Source: Telmatactis stephensoni
Taxonomy: Eukaryota; Cnidaria; Anthozoa; Actiniaria; Isophelliidae
Length of the DNA stretch: 64,000 bases
Direction: 5' to 3'
Assembly (NCBI GenBank): GCA_029948255.1
Contig: JALIZF010001674.1
Span: forward strand, 186,001 to 250,000
Both the position numbers and the translations under genes were made by a program. Positions within the stretch are counted from its first letter, which is position 1; the number at the start of each line of letters is the position of its first letter. The notes beneath the pieces were generated by a model. The model made no database searches. It had not been told where the DNA came from and worked only from the letters and a program-made list of their open reading frames with translations. Positions 29,951-42,269 of this stretch are shown here, one piece after another.

Positions 29951-32809
29951 TTGCCATATCTTCTTCTTGGTACTGAAGTCCATCACTCCCGGCCTTCACT
30001 TTACACCGATCCTACTCTATGGAACTTTTTATTTATTTGCTGTTTCTATAACAAAAGAGGAAGAATTTAGATAAATGTTTACAACAATCTTGATATTGTT
30101 TTTTTCGGGGCTCGAAGCAGTGTATAAGTAGTGCATAGCGTTACGCGCAGCACTGAATTAGGTAAACTTCGACGACAATTTTCTACCTGATACAGTGGGG
30201 AGCGTTGGGGAGCGTTTATACTGCGTGATAAAGTGATCTTCTAAGAGTTATATTCGAACAATTTTAACAGTTGAACGTGAGCTTTAAAGAAACTACGAGG
30301 CAGAAACACTAGGCTCATCAAATTACAAAGAGAAAGTGCAGAAACAGGTCATTCATCTTCTCGGGCTATAAATCAATCAAATGGACATTTTTTCTCAAAT
30401 CTTTTCATAAAACAGCTATATCAGATGACTAAAAATTATTCAGAACTATAGATTGTATTTGAAAGCACAGTATTAACTATGAAATTAGTCCTCGAACTTA
30501 CCCAAATTTTCTACAGTCCGCCATCTTTTTTCTCGAAGAGGTGAAATTGTCGTACCATAGTGCTTTGCGATCGTAGTGCGCCCACCGCCTGCTGCGTCAC
30601 CTTGGATTTGGTAGAATCACAATCAAACTTCACCTTACAGGTAAGGCTTGTTTAATTTTTTACTCGTACCCAGGCCTATGGCCGGGAACGAGTTATAAAC
30701 TGCAAATGTTTTTCTTTCTTTTTCTCTTTTCGTCCTCAGCTACTTCTGATTGGTTAAAAACGTAAAAACAATGCCCTTCATTCATCACCTTTGAGTGACT
30801 GCGAACGCAAGCAAGAAACTTTAGGAATGCAAGATGGCCGACTACAAAGAAAATAGCTTTCAGAGACAGGCTTTTCCTGCAGTAGAACAATGTAATTTGG
30901 AGCTTTTAACTCGAGACATACCTATATACTTATAAGAGCTTCAGAATGGGCTGTTATTTTGAGCTTGATCTCCAATACTTGGACCAAATATCGAACTCTA
31001 AATGGAGTACTTGAAAGCCGAGGCCCTCGCGATAACGACTATTTCCTATGAGCTGGAAAACTACGAATTTCTCATCCTACATGTTGCTAAACGAACATAC
31101 ATAGAAGCAAGTCAATTATATTCCTCATTCAAGCATTCAAGAGATCTTGAGAGGTTTTTGTACTGAATTTTAATTTAACATCTGAATGGCATGAAACTAG
31201 ATACCAGCGTGAAGTTAGCCCGGGATTCGGCCCGGGATTCAGCCCGGGATTCGAAAACAGTCAAAAACCCCCAATTCAATCCAAATAAAGTACTAGACAC
31301 GATCTATAGCTCGAATAATGTCTTACTAAGTCGAAACCAAATCGGAAAGTACTTTGTGCACAATAATACACGGCAATATTTCAATTAACGATATCTCAAA
31401 CCGTAACCTTTGGCCGGCCAAGACAAAAATCAAAATAACTCAACAACAATTTACTCAATCCTAACCAAATTTCAGATTCTTGGTCACTATAATATAGAGA
31501 ACCCAGACCAGTACTTTATTCAAGAATATAATCTGAATTTAAGGGAGAGAATTCAAAATCAAAGTACGTCACATGAAATAATTAACTTGCCCTCTAGCCG
31601 ACCAAGAATAATTGAATAACTCACCCAGAATACATACAGTTATTACCAAACCTTCGATTTGAGGTCAGTATTATATCTAGAACCCAGACCAGTATCATTC
31701 ATAAATATACTATAAATTTCAGGGGGAGGAGTGCGTTACGTTTAATAACTAACTCGCCGTTCTCGGCCGACCTAGAAATAAACTGGAAAAAACGGAATAA
31801 CTCCGCCAGAATACACTCAACTATTACCAAAAGTTTGCTTCGAAGGCAGTATTATATCCAGAACCCAGACCAGCACTTAATACACCGATAGGATACAAAT
31901 CTCAGGGGGAGAACACGTTGCGTTAGTAACAAACTCGCGCTCTATCCAGCAAAGAAAAATTGAAATAACTCAATCTGAATACTAAACTCAAATCGTGTCA
32001 AACCTCGGATTCCAAGATAATACAAGATAATACAGTTAATCATTAATTCGCTTGTCTGGAAAATTCAAATAACCCGGCGGCAATTCACTCCACCCTAACC
32101 AAACTTTAGGTTGTTGGTCATTTCCATATGCAGAACCCAGACCAGTACTTGATTTGAAAACGTCATATAAATTTCAGGGGGGAGGGGTACGTTACATCTG
32201 ATAACCAACTCCAGCTCTAGTCGGCGATGAAAAACTGAAATAACGCGACTAGAATGCACTCAATTATTTCCAAACCTTGGATTCCAAGTCAGTACTATGT
32301 CTTGAGCTCAGACCAGCACTGAATTCCGCGATCCGATACAAATTTCATGGGGGGAGGGGTGCGTAACTAGAGATGAGTAATATTTTACGTCCATTGCGCG
32401 ACTGAAAAAAATGAAATAACTCGTCGACGTTTCACCTAATCCTTACCAAACTGCAGATTCCAAGTCACTTGGACATCAGCAACCCAGATCATTACTTTAT
32501 TGCATGGGGCGGTGCACATTTGTTGAGAGAATGCGGTTTTTCTCACTCCAGCCCGGGATTCGGCCCGGGATTCAGAAAGACTAGTTATTGCATTCTATTC
32601 GATTCGATTCGATTCGATTATGATTGATAAATAACACAACGAGCTAGGCGCGTGCGTTGTTATTGTGTAATTTGAAAAAGTGGCCCTTCAAAATTAGATG
32701 TTAGAAAAAGCTGCACTTTCAATTCTTTCCAGTCGTCAATCCAAATTTGAAAATCTCAATAATTTTTGTTCTCTCCTTGAACGAAGTAGTAGTCGGGGTT
32801 GTAGATATA

Positions 32810-32880
32810 TTCCCTGCTAGCAGAGGCTCACACAGACGTTAAATGATTTAACGTCTGTGTGAGCCTCTGCTAGCAGGGAA
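32810..32880. mobile_element. 71-bp perfect palindrome with 9-bp target duplication
   Basis: Two 35-base arms (TTCCCTGCTAGCAGAGGC.. and its exact complement) around a single central G, with no mismatch, flanked by GTAGATATA at 32801-32809 and 32881-32889. It looks like a minimal TIR-only transposon lying near the centre of the large foldback element. Confidence 0.85.
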
Positions 32881-34618
32881 GTAGATATAATACTGGTTTA
32901 GGTAATAATTGAGAGAACTAATTCTAGTTATTTCGGTTTTTCACTGTATATACACGCAAACTAAGTAAGGCTTCTCTACTGAACACGTTACTAGAACGGG
33001 TTTCGCATTGTTTTGGAATCATTTTTGTGCCTTGAAAACTCTTTCTGAGTCCCGGGCCGAATCCCGGGCTGGGATCAGAAAAACTGCTCTCTCCCAACAA
33101 ATTTTCATTGTCCCACGCAATGAAGTAATGACTCTGATTTGAACATGTCCAAGTGACTTGGAATCTAGAGTTTGGTAAGGATTGAGTGAAAAGTCGACAA
33201 GTTATTCAATTTTTTAAACTTCCATAAATAAACCTTCCTTAATGTCTTCACATTGAGAACAAAATTCAAAATTCGCTTCTCAAACGATGCGGTTAGAAAG
33301 CATTTAGTTAAGTATTTAAAGGAAAAAATGCAGTGATTTAGAGCATTTTTTCTTTTATTTATAAATGAGGGGGGAGGAGTGGTTGGTCTATTATCTAATT
33401 TCTTATAACTCAAATACTAATGCTATTGAGAAACGGTTTTCTGATTAATATTTGAATTCAAAGCTTGAAAAATAACCAACAAATTACATTGATAATGACG
33501 TCATAGTATCAACTCTGAAATACAAGACAATACTTCCCAGAATGATTTTATTTCATTGGCAAGTGCAGTTTTGCACCGCCAACTAGAGCTTGAGTTTGTT
33601 ATCAGATGAGACGTACCCCCCTCCCCCTGAAATTTATATCACATTGTCAAATCAAGTACTGGTCTGGGTTCTACATATAGAAATGACCAAGACTCTAAAG
33701 TTTGGTTAGGGTGCAGTGAATTGCCGTTAATGATTAACTGACGGTAAAAAGAAATGGCTTTTAACACATAAAATGTGGATTTGAACTCGGAAACCAACTA
33801 AGCATGATTTTTGGATTGTCTAGAGCGAGTTTCGGATTGTTTTGGAATTGTATGCCTGGCTCAATAACCCTTTCTGAATCCCGGGCCGAATCCCGGGCTG
33901 GAGTGAGAAAAACCGCATTCTCTCAACAAATGTGCACCGCCCCATGCAATAAAGTAATGATCTGGGTTGCTGATGTCCAAGTGACTTGGAATCTGCAGTT
34001 TGGTAAGGATCGAGTGAAACGTCGACGAGTTATTTCATTTTTTTCAGTCGCGCAATGGACGTAAAATATTACTCATATCTAGTTACGCACCCCTCCCCCC
34101 ATGAAATTTGTATCGGATCGCGGAATTCAGTGCTGGTCTGAGCTCAAGACATAGTACTGACTTGGAATCCAAGGTTTGGAAATAATTGAGTGCATTCTAG
34201 TCGCGTTATTTCAGTTTTTCATCGCCGACTAGAGCTGGAGTTGGTTATCAGATGTAACGTACCCCTCCCCCCTGAAATTTATATGACGTTTTCAAATCAA
34301 GTACTGGTCTGGGTTCTGCATATGGAAATGACCAACAACCTAAAGTTTGGTTAGGGTGGAGTGAATTGCCGCCGGGTTATTTGAATTTTCCAGACAAGCG
34401 AGTTAATGATTAACTGACGGTAAAAAAATGTGCCTTGTGACACACAAAATGTGGTTTTGATCTCGGAAACCAACTAAGCATGACTTTTGGACTGGACTAG
34501 AGCGCGGAGTTTCGGATTGTTTTGGAAATATTTTCGTGGCTCAATAACTCTTTCTGGATCCCGGACCGAATCTATTGTTACGCACTTCTCCCCCTGAAAT
34601 TTCTCTTTTATTCTTAAA

Positions 34619-35591
34619 CTAGACGCACACGTGCGTTCACTCGTGCCCTTTTTAAGAGAGGCTCCAATGACCAGCTCCGTTCGTACTCTTCCCGAGCCGT
34701 TTCACGCATTCTTCATCATTCCGGGAAATAGCTAACCGTAACATAATGACCTTTTTTGAATCGGCTAACTTAAACTAAAAAATATCTTGATTAGTCAGTT
34801 TGTCTGTCAACAACTAGTGTTTGCCCTTTTCTATTATCATGCATGGGTATTAAATATCTCCAACATGCAAAAATATACCAGTTTATTCAACTTCTTATTT
34901 CACTATATATCTCAATTGTTTGCTGTAAAGACTTCTACAACGGTATATTTGACACAATAACAAATCGTGTATCTTTTCGTTCATGTTTCGGATGTTTTAT
35001 ATATGAATAAAAGACGTTACGTGACCAAACGCGAAATACAAGGTCAATGGAATCTAGTTTCATGTCATTCCGATATAAAATTATAATTCAGTACAAAAAC
35101 CTCTCAAGATCTCTTGAATGCTTGAATGAGGAATATAATTGACTTGCTTCTATGTATGTTCGTTTAGCAACATGTAGGATGAGAAATTCGTAGTTTTCCA
35201 GCTCATAGGAAATAGTCGTTATCGCGAGGGCCTCGGCTTTCAAGTACTCCATTTAGAGTTCGATATTTGGTCAAAGTATTGGAGATGAAGCTCAAAATAA
35301 CAGCCCATTCCGAAGCTCTTATAAGTATATAGGTATATCTCGAGTTAAAAGCTCCAAATTACATTGTTGTACTGCAGGAAAAGCCTGTCTCTGAAAGCTA
35401 TTTTCTTTGTAGTCGGCCATCTTGCATTCCTAAAGTTCCTGGCTTGCGTTCGCTCAAAGGTGATGAATGAAGGGCATTGTTTGTACGTTCTTAACCAATC
35501 AGAAGTCCCTCAGGACGAACACAGGAAAAAAAAAAACAAAACATTTGCAGTTTATAACTCGTTCCCGGCCTAAAGGCCTGGGCACGAGTAA
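34619..35591 (-). mobile_element. HINE-like element, complete (973 bp), nested in the foldback array
   Basis: On the minus strand it starts TTACTCGTGCCCAGGCC and ends GAACGCACGTGTGCGTCTAG. The host on both sides is array unit sequence (..ATTCTTAAA | TAAAGTAGTGG..), which rejoins at an A|T dinucleotide without a visible target duplication. The body matches 45596-46560 closely. A small plus-strand frame (MLYCRKSLSLKAIFFVVGHL) recurs in other copies but has no known homologue; it is probably not coding. Confidence 0.8.
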
Positions 35592-36588
35592 TAAAGTAGT
35601 GGTCTGGTTTAGGCTTAAAGTATTATCTTGGAATCCGAGGTTTGACACGATTATAGCGCGAGTTTGTTACTAACGCAACGTGTTCTCCCCCTGAGATTTG
35701 TATCCTATCGGTGTATTAAGTGCTGGTCTGGGTTCTGGATATAATACTGCCTTCGAAGCAAACTTTTGGTAATAGTTGAGTGTATTCTGGCGGAGTTATT
35801 CCGTTTTTTCCAGTTTATTTCTAGGTCGGCCGAGAACGGCGAGTTAGTTATTAAACGTAACGCACTCCTCCCCCTGAAATTTATAGTATATTTATGAATG
35901 ATACTGGTCTGGGTTCTAGATATAATACTGACCTCAAATCGAAGGTTTGGTAATAATTGTATGTATTCTGGGTGAGTTATTCAATTATTCTTGGTCGGCT
36001 AGAGGGCAAGTTAATTATTTCATGTGACGTACTTTGATTTTGAATTCTCTCCCTTAAATTCAGATTATATTCTTGAATAAAGTACTGGTCTGGGTTCTCT
36101 ATATTATAGTGACCAAGAATCTGAAATTTGGTTAGGATTGAGTAAATTGTTGTTGAGTTATTTTGATTTTTGTCTTGGCCGGTCAAAGGTTACGGTTTGA
36201 GATATCGTTAATTGAAATATTGCCGTGTATTATTGTGCACAAAGTACTTTCCGATTTGGTTTCGACTTAGTAAGACATTATTCGAGCTATAGATCGTGTC
36301 TAGTACTTTATTTGGATTGAATTGGAGGTTTTTGACTGTTTTCGAATCCCGGGCTGAATCCCGGGCCGAATCCCGGGCTAACTTCACGCTGGTAAACTAG
36401 ATTCCATTGACCTTGTATTCGTGTTTGGTCACGTAACGTCTTTTATTCATATATAAAACATCCGAAACATGAACGAAAAAATACACGATTTGTTATTAAT
36501 TGTGTCAAATATGCTGTTGTAGAAGTCTTTACAGCAAACAATTGAGATATATAGTGAAATAAAAAGTTGAATAAACTGGTATATTTTT

Positions 36589-36954
36589 CCCGGAGGGCGG
36601 TGGGGGGTGGGAGGGACTCCCATATATCGTTGGGCGGGGATGATCGTCGTATCTTTTAGGTGTCAAAATCAGGGATCTGGTATCTTTTAGGGTGTATTAA
36701 AGGTTTTGGAGCCTCCAAAGTCTAAGCTGGTATCTTTTAGGGTATCTTTTTAAGAGAATAACATATTACATAATAATAACAGCAACGGCAGCTTTTAAAT
36801 TGCTTTTAGCGTTTAATATCTGGTATCTTTTAGGGGTAAAAATCGTATGCTGCCACGCCCACCTTCGTAAGACTCCGGTATCTTTTAGGGGTATTTTTGA
36901 AAATTTCCGACGATCATCCCCGCCCATTTTCGATGGGAGTCCCCCCCCCCCGGG
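36589..36954. mobile_element. 366-bp MITE with 8-bp TSD and iterated GTATCTTTTAGGG words
   Basis: Inserted in the HINE between two copies of ATATTTTT (36581-36588 and 36955-36962); other HINE copies have it once (for example at 34867 in complement). Ends CCCGGAGGGCGG and CCCCCCCCGGG; the subterminal words GACTCCCATATATCG and CGATGGGAGTC are inverted. The interior carries about six copies of GGTATCTTTTAGGGGT spaced some 35-50 bp. An 8-bp duplication suggests hAT-like mobilisation (inference). Confidence 0.8.
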
Positions 36955-37289
36955 ATATTTTTCCATGTTTGAGATATCTAATACCCATGCATGATAATAG
37001 AAGGACAAAGGCAAACACTAATAGCTGCTGACAGACGAATTGACTAATCAGATATTCTTTAGTTTATTTTAAAAAGTTTATAGTCGATGGTGAAGAATGC
37101 GTGACACGACTCGGGGAAGAGTACGAACGGGGCCGGTCTTTGGAGCCTCTCCTAAACACCCTAAAAGGGGCTCCCGGGGCACGAGTGAACGCACGTGTGC
37201 GTCTAGTTAAATTTATAATACAACTACTTAAAAGATAAAAGAAAAGCTAACAATATTCAAGACAAGTAGTAAAAAGAAATCATTCAAAG

Positions 37290-37800
37290 TCAAAACTACA
37301 TTGAGAAGGTAAAACCAGCAATTTTGTTTTCGATTTTAATTTGGTCTGAATGACTTCATCACTGAAATCACTGATCAGTGAAAAACAGACTCGCGAACAA
37401 ATTGTCATTTGTGACTGAAAACGGCATAGTTTGAAAAAAAGATGACAAAAAAACTTTCTAGATGAAGATAGACAATAAATGCAGAAGTGTAGAAAAAAAC
37501 TTTTTATTACCTTTCATGAACTTTTCAGCCATGTCGATCCTTCAGTTTGAAGCCATTTTGACAAACTTTCACTTCACTATGTCGCTATGCTTGATCATTT
37601 ATCGTCTTTTCAGCAGAAACTTAAAAAGGAAAAACGAACTCTTCATATCCAGCAAAACTCCGTTTCCCTTTCATCTTTAGGTTTTTGGCTTGTTTCCATG
37701 ATCAAATCACTTCCTTTTATCGGAAAAAAGCTTCTCCATCTTCCTGCCATTTTCTCTTAGCCTTTTTGGCAAAGAAAGAAAGCAGTTGTCATGGAAACTG
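37290..37800. repeat. Dispersed repeat shared with 25190-25700
   Basis: Same order of blocks as the copy in the UEV intron; no coding evidence. Confidence 0.55.
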
Positions 37801-38018
37801 TAATTTTCACATGTGAAATTACAAAATTAAGCTGAAATACCTGCAGTGCTCTCAGCCAATCAAATTGCACAAATTTCTTAGTTTATATTATTACAAGTAC
37901 AAATATCCAGACTCCTAAATTCAGTATATCATAAATTTAGTACACTGAACTACATCAAATTTATCTCGGACAAAACATGTTTTTCTGTTTTTTTTTCTAT
38001 AACTTGAATAAAATAAAG

Positions 38019-40676
38019 TTATTTTAAACTTGTTAGTTCTAGTTTTATGAAAGCTGATCCATTAGTAACATAGTTTTCCACATTTTCATTGTCCCCAAAT
38101 GAACAATACGATATTAATATTTGTTTTTGGGAAGGTTTAGAATAATATTCAGCGGGGCGATTACCAGGCTTTGTAACATTTTCAACTGACATGTGCTTCA
38201 GTTGATAAGGAATTGGATTCCCATCTAACAAGATGAACGTGCAAGCTTTCGGGGGATAAGGCCAGGGTAGTTGTTTATCATATTCACCAGATATGATTGT
38301 CAGTCCTACAGTTACATTAAACTGCTTACGTTCCTGATTATTATAGACTCGTAATTCAAAACGAAATTTATATCCACGTTCGTGTGAGTAGAATGGATCA
38401 CTCTTGACTTCCCCTCTGTAGCCTAGTGGGCTACGAGGTGCATCACCAACTTGTCGCCAAAAGTCCTTTATTTCCCACACATAACTGTAACGCCCTTCGT
38501 CTTCTTCTATCATTAAAGGGGCATTTGGGGAATCTGTTTTACTATATCTTGAATTGTAGGGGGAATCAGCTTCTTCATTTCCATCAAGTGTTTCTGGGTA
38601 TTTTCCACTGTATGTAAAGAGGGAATTTGTTTTTTCATTTCATCCATTTGTTTTTGAGTAAGGGCGGCTGCTTTTTGCATCTCATCCATTTTAGCTTGGA
38701 AGTGCTTGTACATCTCATCCATCTGTTTTGCAGTTTCGGTTTTCGTTTCTTCCATTTGTTTTTCAAGTGACACAACCTTTTTAACTGCAATATCAAGATG
38801 TTGTTTCACGTGGTTTTCAATATGGTCATTTAAATCTTTTCTCTGAACCTTAAAGTAAGAGGAGAATCCAGTATGAGAAAAAACGATAACGGAACTTGTA
38901 CGTACACAGGCATTTAAACGTCTAAATCAAGGATATACGTGTGACTTAACTGACATAATCTTGATAAACGCTAACTATAAGTTAGAGAAAGAAAGAGAGA
39001 GAGAGAGAGAAAACATTTGATTGGCATTTTTGAACTGGTATACAGTACGACGCATACAACTATTCGATGAAGTGACCGGCAAAAAACTATAATCGAGTTT
39101 TCATTTAATTGCAACGAACAATGACTTGAGATGATAAAAAATGATTAAATAAAATTAAAATTGCAATGAACTATGACTTGAGATCAAGAAAAATGTGGAC
39201 AAGCATGCTACAGTAGAATCTACTGCATGTTACCCTACCTTAAAGCTGCAGCCAATATTCTGAAAACTGCAAGCCACATTGGTCAGCGGACACTCATTTG
39301 ATAGATGACTTGTGACCTTACATTTAATAACATATTCGTTAGCTGTTTGAAGAGGATTTGCATCGGTCATACCTAACCTTTAAAGTTTATTGTGTGATTT
39401 GTGTTGAACAATCAGATAAACATATAGTTCTATTATTATGTATAATTGGTATATTACTTAAACTGATTGGTGGAGAATCATGTGTGATCAGGTGAAAGTG
39501 TGAACAGCCAATGACATCTCAGAAAATTATGTGCGTTAATTCTGATTGGTTGAAATATTTTCACAAATATGATATGGAATACATAGTTTTATTTTCTGCT
39601 AGCTAGCTTTGCAAACTCAGTTTTTTACGCTCGAAAATTTTGCCAAAAAATTCTTAGTGCGTCTGATAAACCTAGGCACTGTTTAGTTTCCAATATGCAC
39701 GAGCTATTCTTTGAAATGGCCAATTAGAGAAAGCTTTCTACATCCAGGAAAATAGCTTCTGATTGTTTAGTTGAAATTTGAAATGGCGAAATTCAAAAAT
39801 TAATTTTGCACGTCCGAAGTGCATTTCAGAAGAATTTAACATTTCATGTACGCAGTTGCTCTTCCTGCATAACAAACGCCACAACTGCGTTTGAAGGTTC
39901 GAATTTGGCTATTCAATACTCTTGTAATTCTAGTTTTTTAATTACCTCTTCTCTTTTTATGGTCTTTTGACAGTCATTTGGGCAGCTAACGGGACACTTT
40001 GGACATTGATTGATGTGGTCCTAGTAAATATTAGGATTTAAGATTGTATGAGTTTAAGATTGTATGACGGTAACGCTGACGACGACGGTAGAGAACAATC
40101 GGATTAACCAAGAAGAATAAGGCTGACACGTGGAATGTTTAGTAAATAAGTAGATTTCAAACAACTTCTGTCAATTCAGAACGGCAAACTGGAAAGTTTC
40201 ATGCTGTACCGAGAACGCGAACGCCTAAGCCTTTTTCTTTCATAATTTGTTTTACCACATACCGTTCATGGGTTTGGTAATATTATGGGATAATGAACAC
40301 AAGAATCAAATGTTAACGAATACAAGAAAGCATAGATTGAACAAAAACTGATCGGCATGAATAGGTCACTTTTACAGTCACGTCGGCATCGACGTTGTCG
40401 TCATACAATCTTAAACTCCCTAATAACGTGAAGTAACGTCAGTAGTGATTTGAAATACAATATAAATACACACTATGCTCGTACTATGTTTGGCAATGTT
40501 AATCATCTTACCGTTAGTAAGCGATACGTGTTATTATTGTTGCAATGCGGACATCGAACAATTCTAAACAGACATTCCTCTTGCACATGTTTGACCATTT
40601 CACAACGAGGTTTTCGTTCAATGCAGCTTTTGTTGTCACAGTCAACAACTTTGTAATCACAACGGGTATCGTGACT
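38019..40676 (-). pseudogene. TRAF-like gene, copy A: zinc fingers, coiled coil, MATH; frameshifted
   Basis: TRAF proteins are adaptor ubiquitin ligase components that link TNF-receptor-type signalling to NF-kB. Exons: 40512-40676 (CDYKVVDCDN..CLFRIVRCPHC), 39946-40020 (DHINQCPKCPVSCPNDC), 39239-39316 (VTSHLSNECPLTNVACSF) and 38019-38848. All four junctions are phase 0 with AG/GT borders and build TRAF-type zinc fingers. The last exon has a K/E/M-rich coiled coil with QMDEM repeats, then a MATH domain (YSYVWEIKDFW, DPFYSHERGYKF, ISGEYDKQLPWPYPPKACTF). Between coiled coil and MATH (about 38513) one base is missing relative to copy B, giving a stop. A RING exon was not found. Unless the frameshift is a sequence error, copy A makes no MATH-containing protein. 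Confidence 0.8.
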
Positions 40677-41235
40677 CTGTAAAAAAATTACAGGAATTAT
40701 TTAAACTACTGCATAGAATTTCTGCGTTGTATGTTACAGAGCAAATTTTGTCAGTAGGGCTTCACTTGCTCGGAACGTCTTTTCTCATTGGTTCGATGAG
40801 CAAAAGAATCTATTGTTATTATTGCCGTTTTCAAAAGTTTCTTTTGTTTAGATTCTATGGTAATAAACCAATTGGATGGCATCTTCCGAGACAGTGCGAC
40901 CTTACCCAATTTGTATCCTTCTAGCGCTGCGAAACACAGGCAATTTCTTGCCCATGCACGGACTGGTAATACGAGTATTTGTTCTGCAGCTCTGTGACAC
41001 GGACCAGGAACAATAACAACTAGCAGCAGCAAAAAAAACACCGACAACAATGCCAACAACAAAAACGCTTAAATTTACAAAAAAAACATTAAGTGCTCAC
41101 ACCTATGTGCACTTTAGCATACTTTATAACATAGCTATAATCTTACGCGCGCTCTGATTGGCTGACAAATCTATGAACTATATCCCAATGGGCTGCACGC
41201 GGCTCCGTTTTTAACGTTCTAGGCTCTGTTATAAA
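40677..41235. other. 5'-flanking DNA of TRAF copy A
   Basis: Shares GCTGCGAAACACAGGCAATT and CGAGTATTTGTTCTGCAGCT with 59716-60010 of copy B. About 215 bp at 40700-40920 are unique to A, and about 195 bp at 59752-59945 unique to B. No upstream exon could be supported. Confidence 0.5.
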
Positions 41236-41424
41236 TCAATTAGACAGCAGAAAGCCGCTTGCCCATTGCGTTATAGACGCACTTGAGAAAATATAAAGAA
41301 CTCTTAACAAACTAGAGTCGCACTCGGCTACGCCTCGTGCCACTCTTACGTTTGTTAACTGTTCTTTCTATTTTCTCTCGTGCGTCTATAACGCCATGGG
41401 CGCGCGGCTTTCTGTTGTCTAACT
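41236..41424. mobile_element. Foldback MITE, about 190 bp
   Basis: Arms GACAGCAGAAAGCCGC..GCGTTATAGACGCAC..AAATA.AAGAACTCTTAACAAAC and the complement GTTTGTTAACTGTTCTTTCT..GTGCGTCTATAACGCC..GCGGCTTTCTGTTGTC surround about 50 bp. The flanking duplication is not clear (AATTAGACA-like words). Confidence 0.65.
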
Positions 41425-42042
41425 GATAAATGTATCTAAATTGTTTGCTGTAAAGACTTCTACAACGGCATTTTTGACACAACTAGACGCCTAATAGGCG
41501 TTCACTCGGGCTACCTGTGTGTAGTACTTGGGGAGAAATGGAGAACAGAAGTTGATGGAAACCAGTTTGACTTGTCAGTGTCTTTTGATTGCAAAAATGC
41601 ATGACAAGTACTCCCAGAGTAGAACACAAATTATATTGGGGAGAAAGTAGTTTGTACATAATTGTACCACCATGGTGGTTATTAATATACTGGTCTTTTT
41701 ATCACGCCAGACATATACAGTATATGGTCTGCTTTATTTTGTAAATGCCTACCAAATGATCGAATATGATCTATAGATAATACATCATAGCTCAGACAAT
41801 TTAAATTTCTATTCTGTACTTTTTTACTTTGATTTATGGAAACAAAACTTACAAACTGCAGCAGACGGTTTCAATGTCCAAGTTAAAATGAGTTTGATAT
41901 TGCTGTTATCATATTGGTAGATTCTAGAAGTACCACAGTTACCTTTCTATGAAATCATTTCAGTTTAACACAACTTTTCAATACATGTATTACCATGCTT
42001 TTAATATGGAGCAGATCAATGATTATAGCAGTAGTCAGTTGC

Positions 42043-42257
42043 ATCCTCGTTCCCAGGCCCTTCTCCAAAAAAATCGAAGGCCCTGGTAATATGAAAACCG
42101 GATGTCCCAGATTCTGGGTCATCAAAAGTGTGCATGCTCTAAAGTTTCTTACTTCCGGTTACATTCTATAAACCAATCACATTTGAGCTTGATTTTCATA
42201 TTACCAGGGCCTTCGATTTTTCCGTTGGAAAGCTAAGAAGGGCCTGGGAACGAGGCT
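42043..42257. mobile_element. 215-bp MITE flanked by a 12-bp direct repeat
   Basis: Inverted ends CCTCGTTCCCAGGCCCTTCT and AGAAGGGCCTGGGAACGAGG, with a second inverted pair AAATCGAAGGCCCTGGTAAT / ATTACCAGGGCCTTCGATTT. Flanked by GTAGTCAGTTGC at 42031-42042 and 42258-42269. Two extra bases at each end leave the duplication length uncertain. Confidence 0.75.
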
Positions 42258-42269
42258 GTAGTCAGTTGC

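Larger units (their letters stand above)
31203..36393. mobile_element. 5.2-kb foldback element, 9-bp TSD, arms of ~180-bp tandem repeats
   Basis: Termini ACCAGCGTGAAGTTAGCCCG and CGGGCTAACTTCACGCTGGT are perfect inverted repeats, flanked by the 9-bp direct repeat AAACTAGAT (31194-31202 and 36394-36402) inside a HINE. Each arm is an array of diverged ~180-bp units marked by GAACCCAGACCAGTACTT (left: about 31500, 31680, 31860, 32133, 32312, 32480) and its complement in the right arm (33657, 33958, 34130, 34305, 35596, 35722, 35903, 36085). CCCGGGATTCGG iterons cap the ends and recur inside. Architecture and 9-bp duplication match Drosophila FB-type foldback elements. A HINE (34619-35591) and a 71-bp palindrome are nested. 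No transposase ORF. Confidence 0.85.
30660..37206 (+). mobile_element. HINE-like (Helentron-type, non-autonomous) element, split by a 5.2-kb foldback insertion
   Basis: 5' end TTACTCGTACCCAGGCC at 30660, body to 31202, then after the nested foldback element the body resumes at 36394 and ends with GGCACGAGTGAACGCACGTGTGCGTCTAG at 37206. The 5' terminal word is repeated inverted just before a 14-bp hairpin (ACGCAC-AC-GTGCGT type) and CTAG at the 3' end: asymmetric terminal inverted repeats plus 3' hairpin, as described for Helentrons/HINEs. A 366-bp MITE is also nested (36589-36954). Comparison with uninterrupted copies at 34619-35591 and 45596-46560 supports continuity. No Rep/helicase coding seen. 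Confidence 0.75.

Noticed and set aside
35364..35573. Conserved small protein MLYCRKSLSLKAIFFVVGHL.. found at three or more loci
   Set aside because: Its conservation is explained by the shared HINE body; frames break by indels, and no protein family is recognised.
40751..41062. Minus-strand ORF starting MLLALLSVFFLLLLVVIV, a signal-peptide-like TRAF first exon
   Set aside because: The hydrophobic run comes from a CAA/CAG-rich tract; the frame is not kept in TRAF copy B and no in-phase junction to the zinc-finger exon was found.
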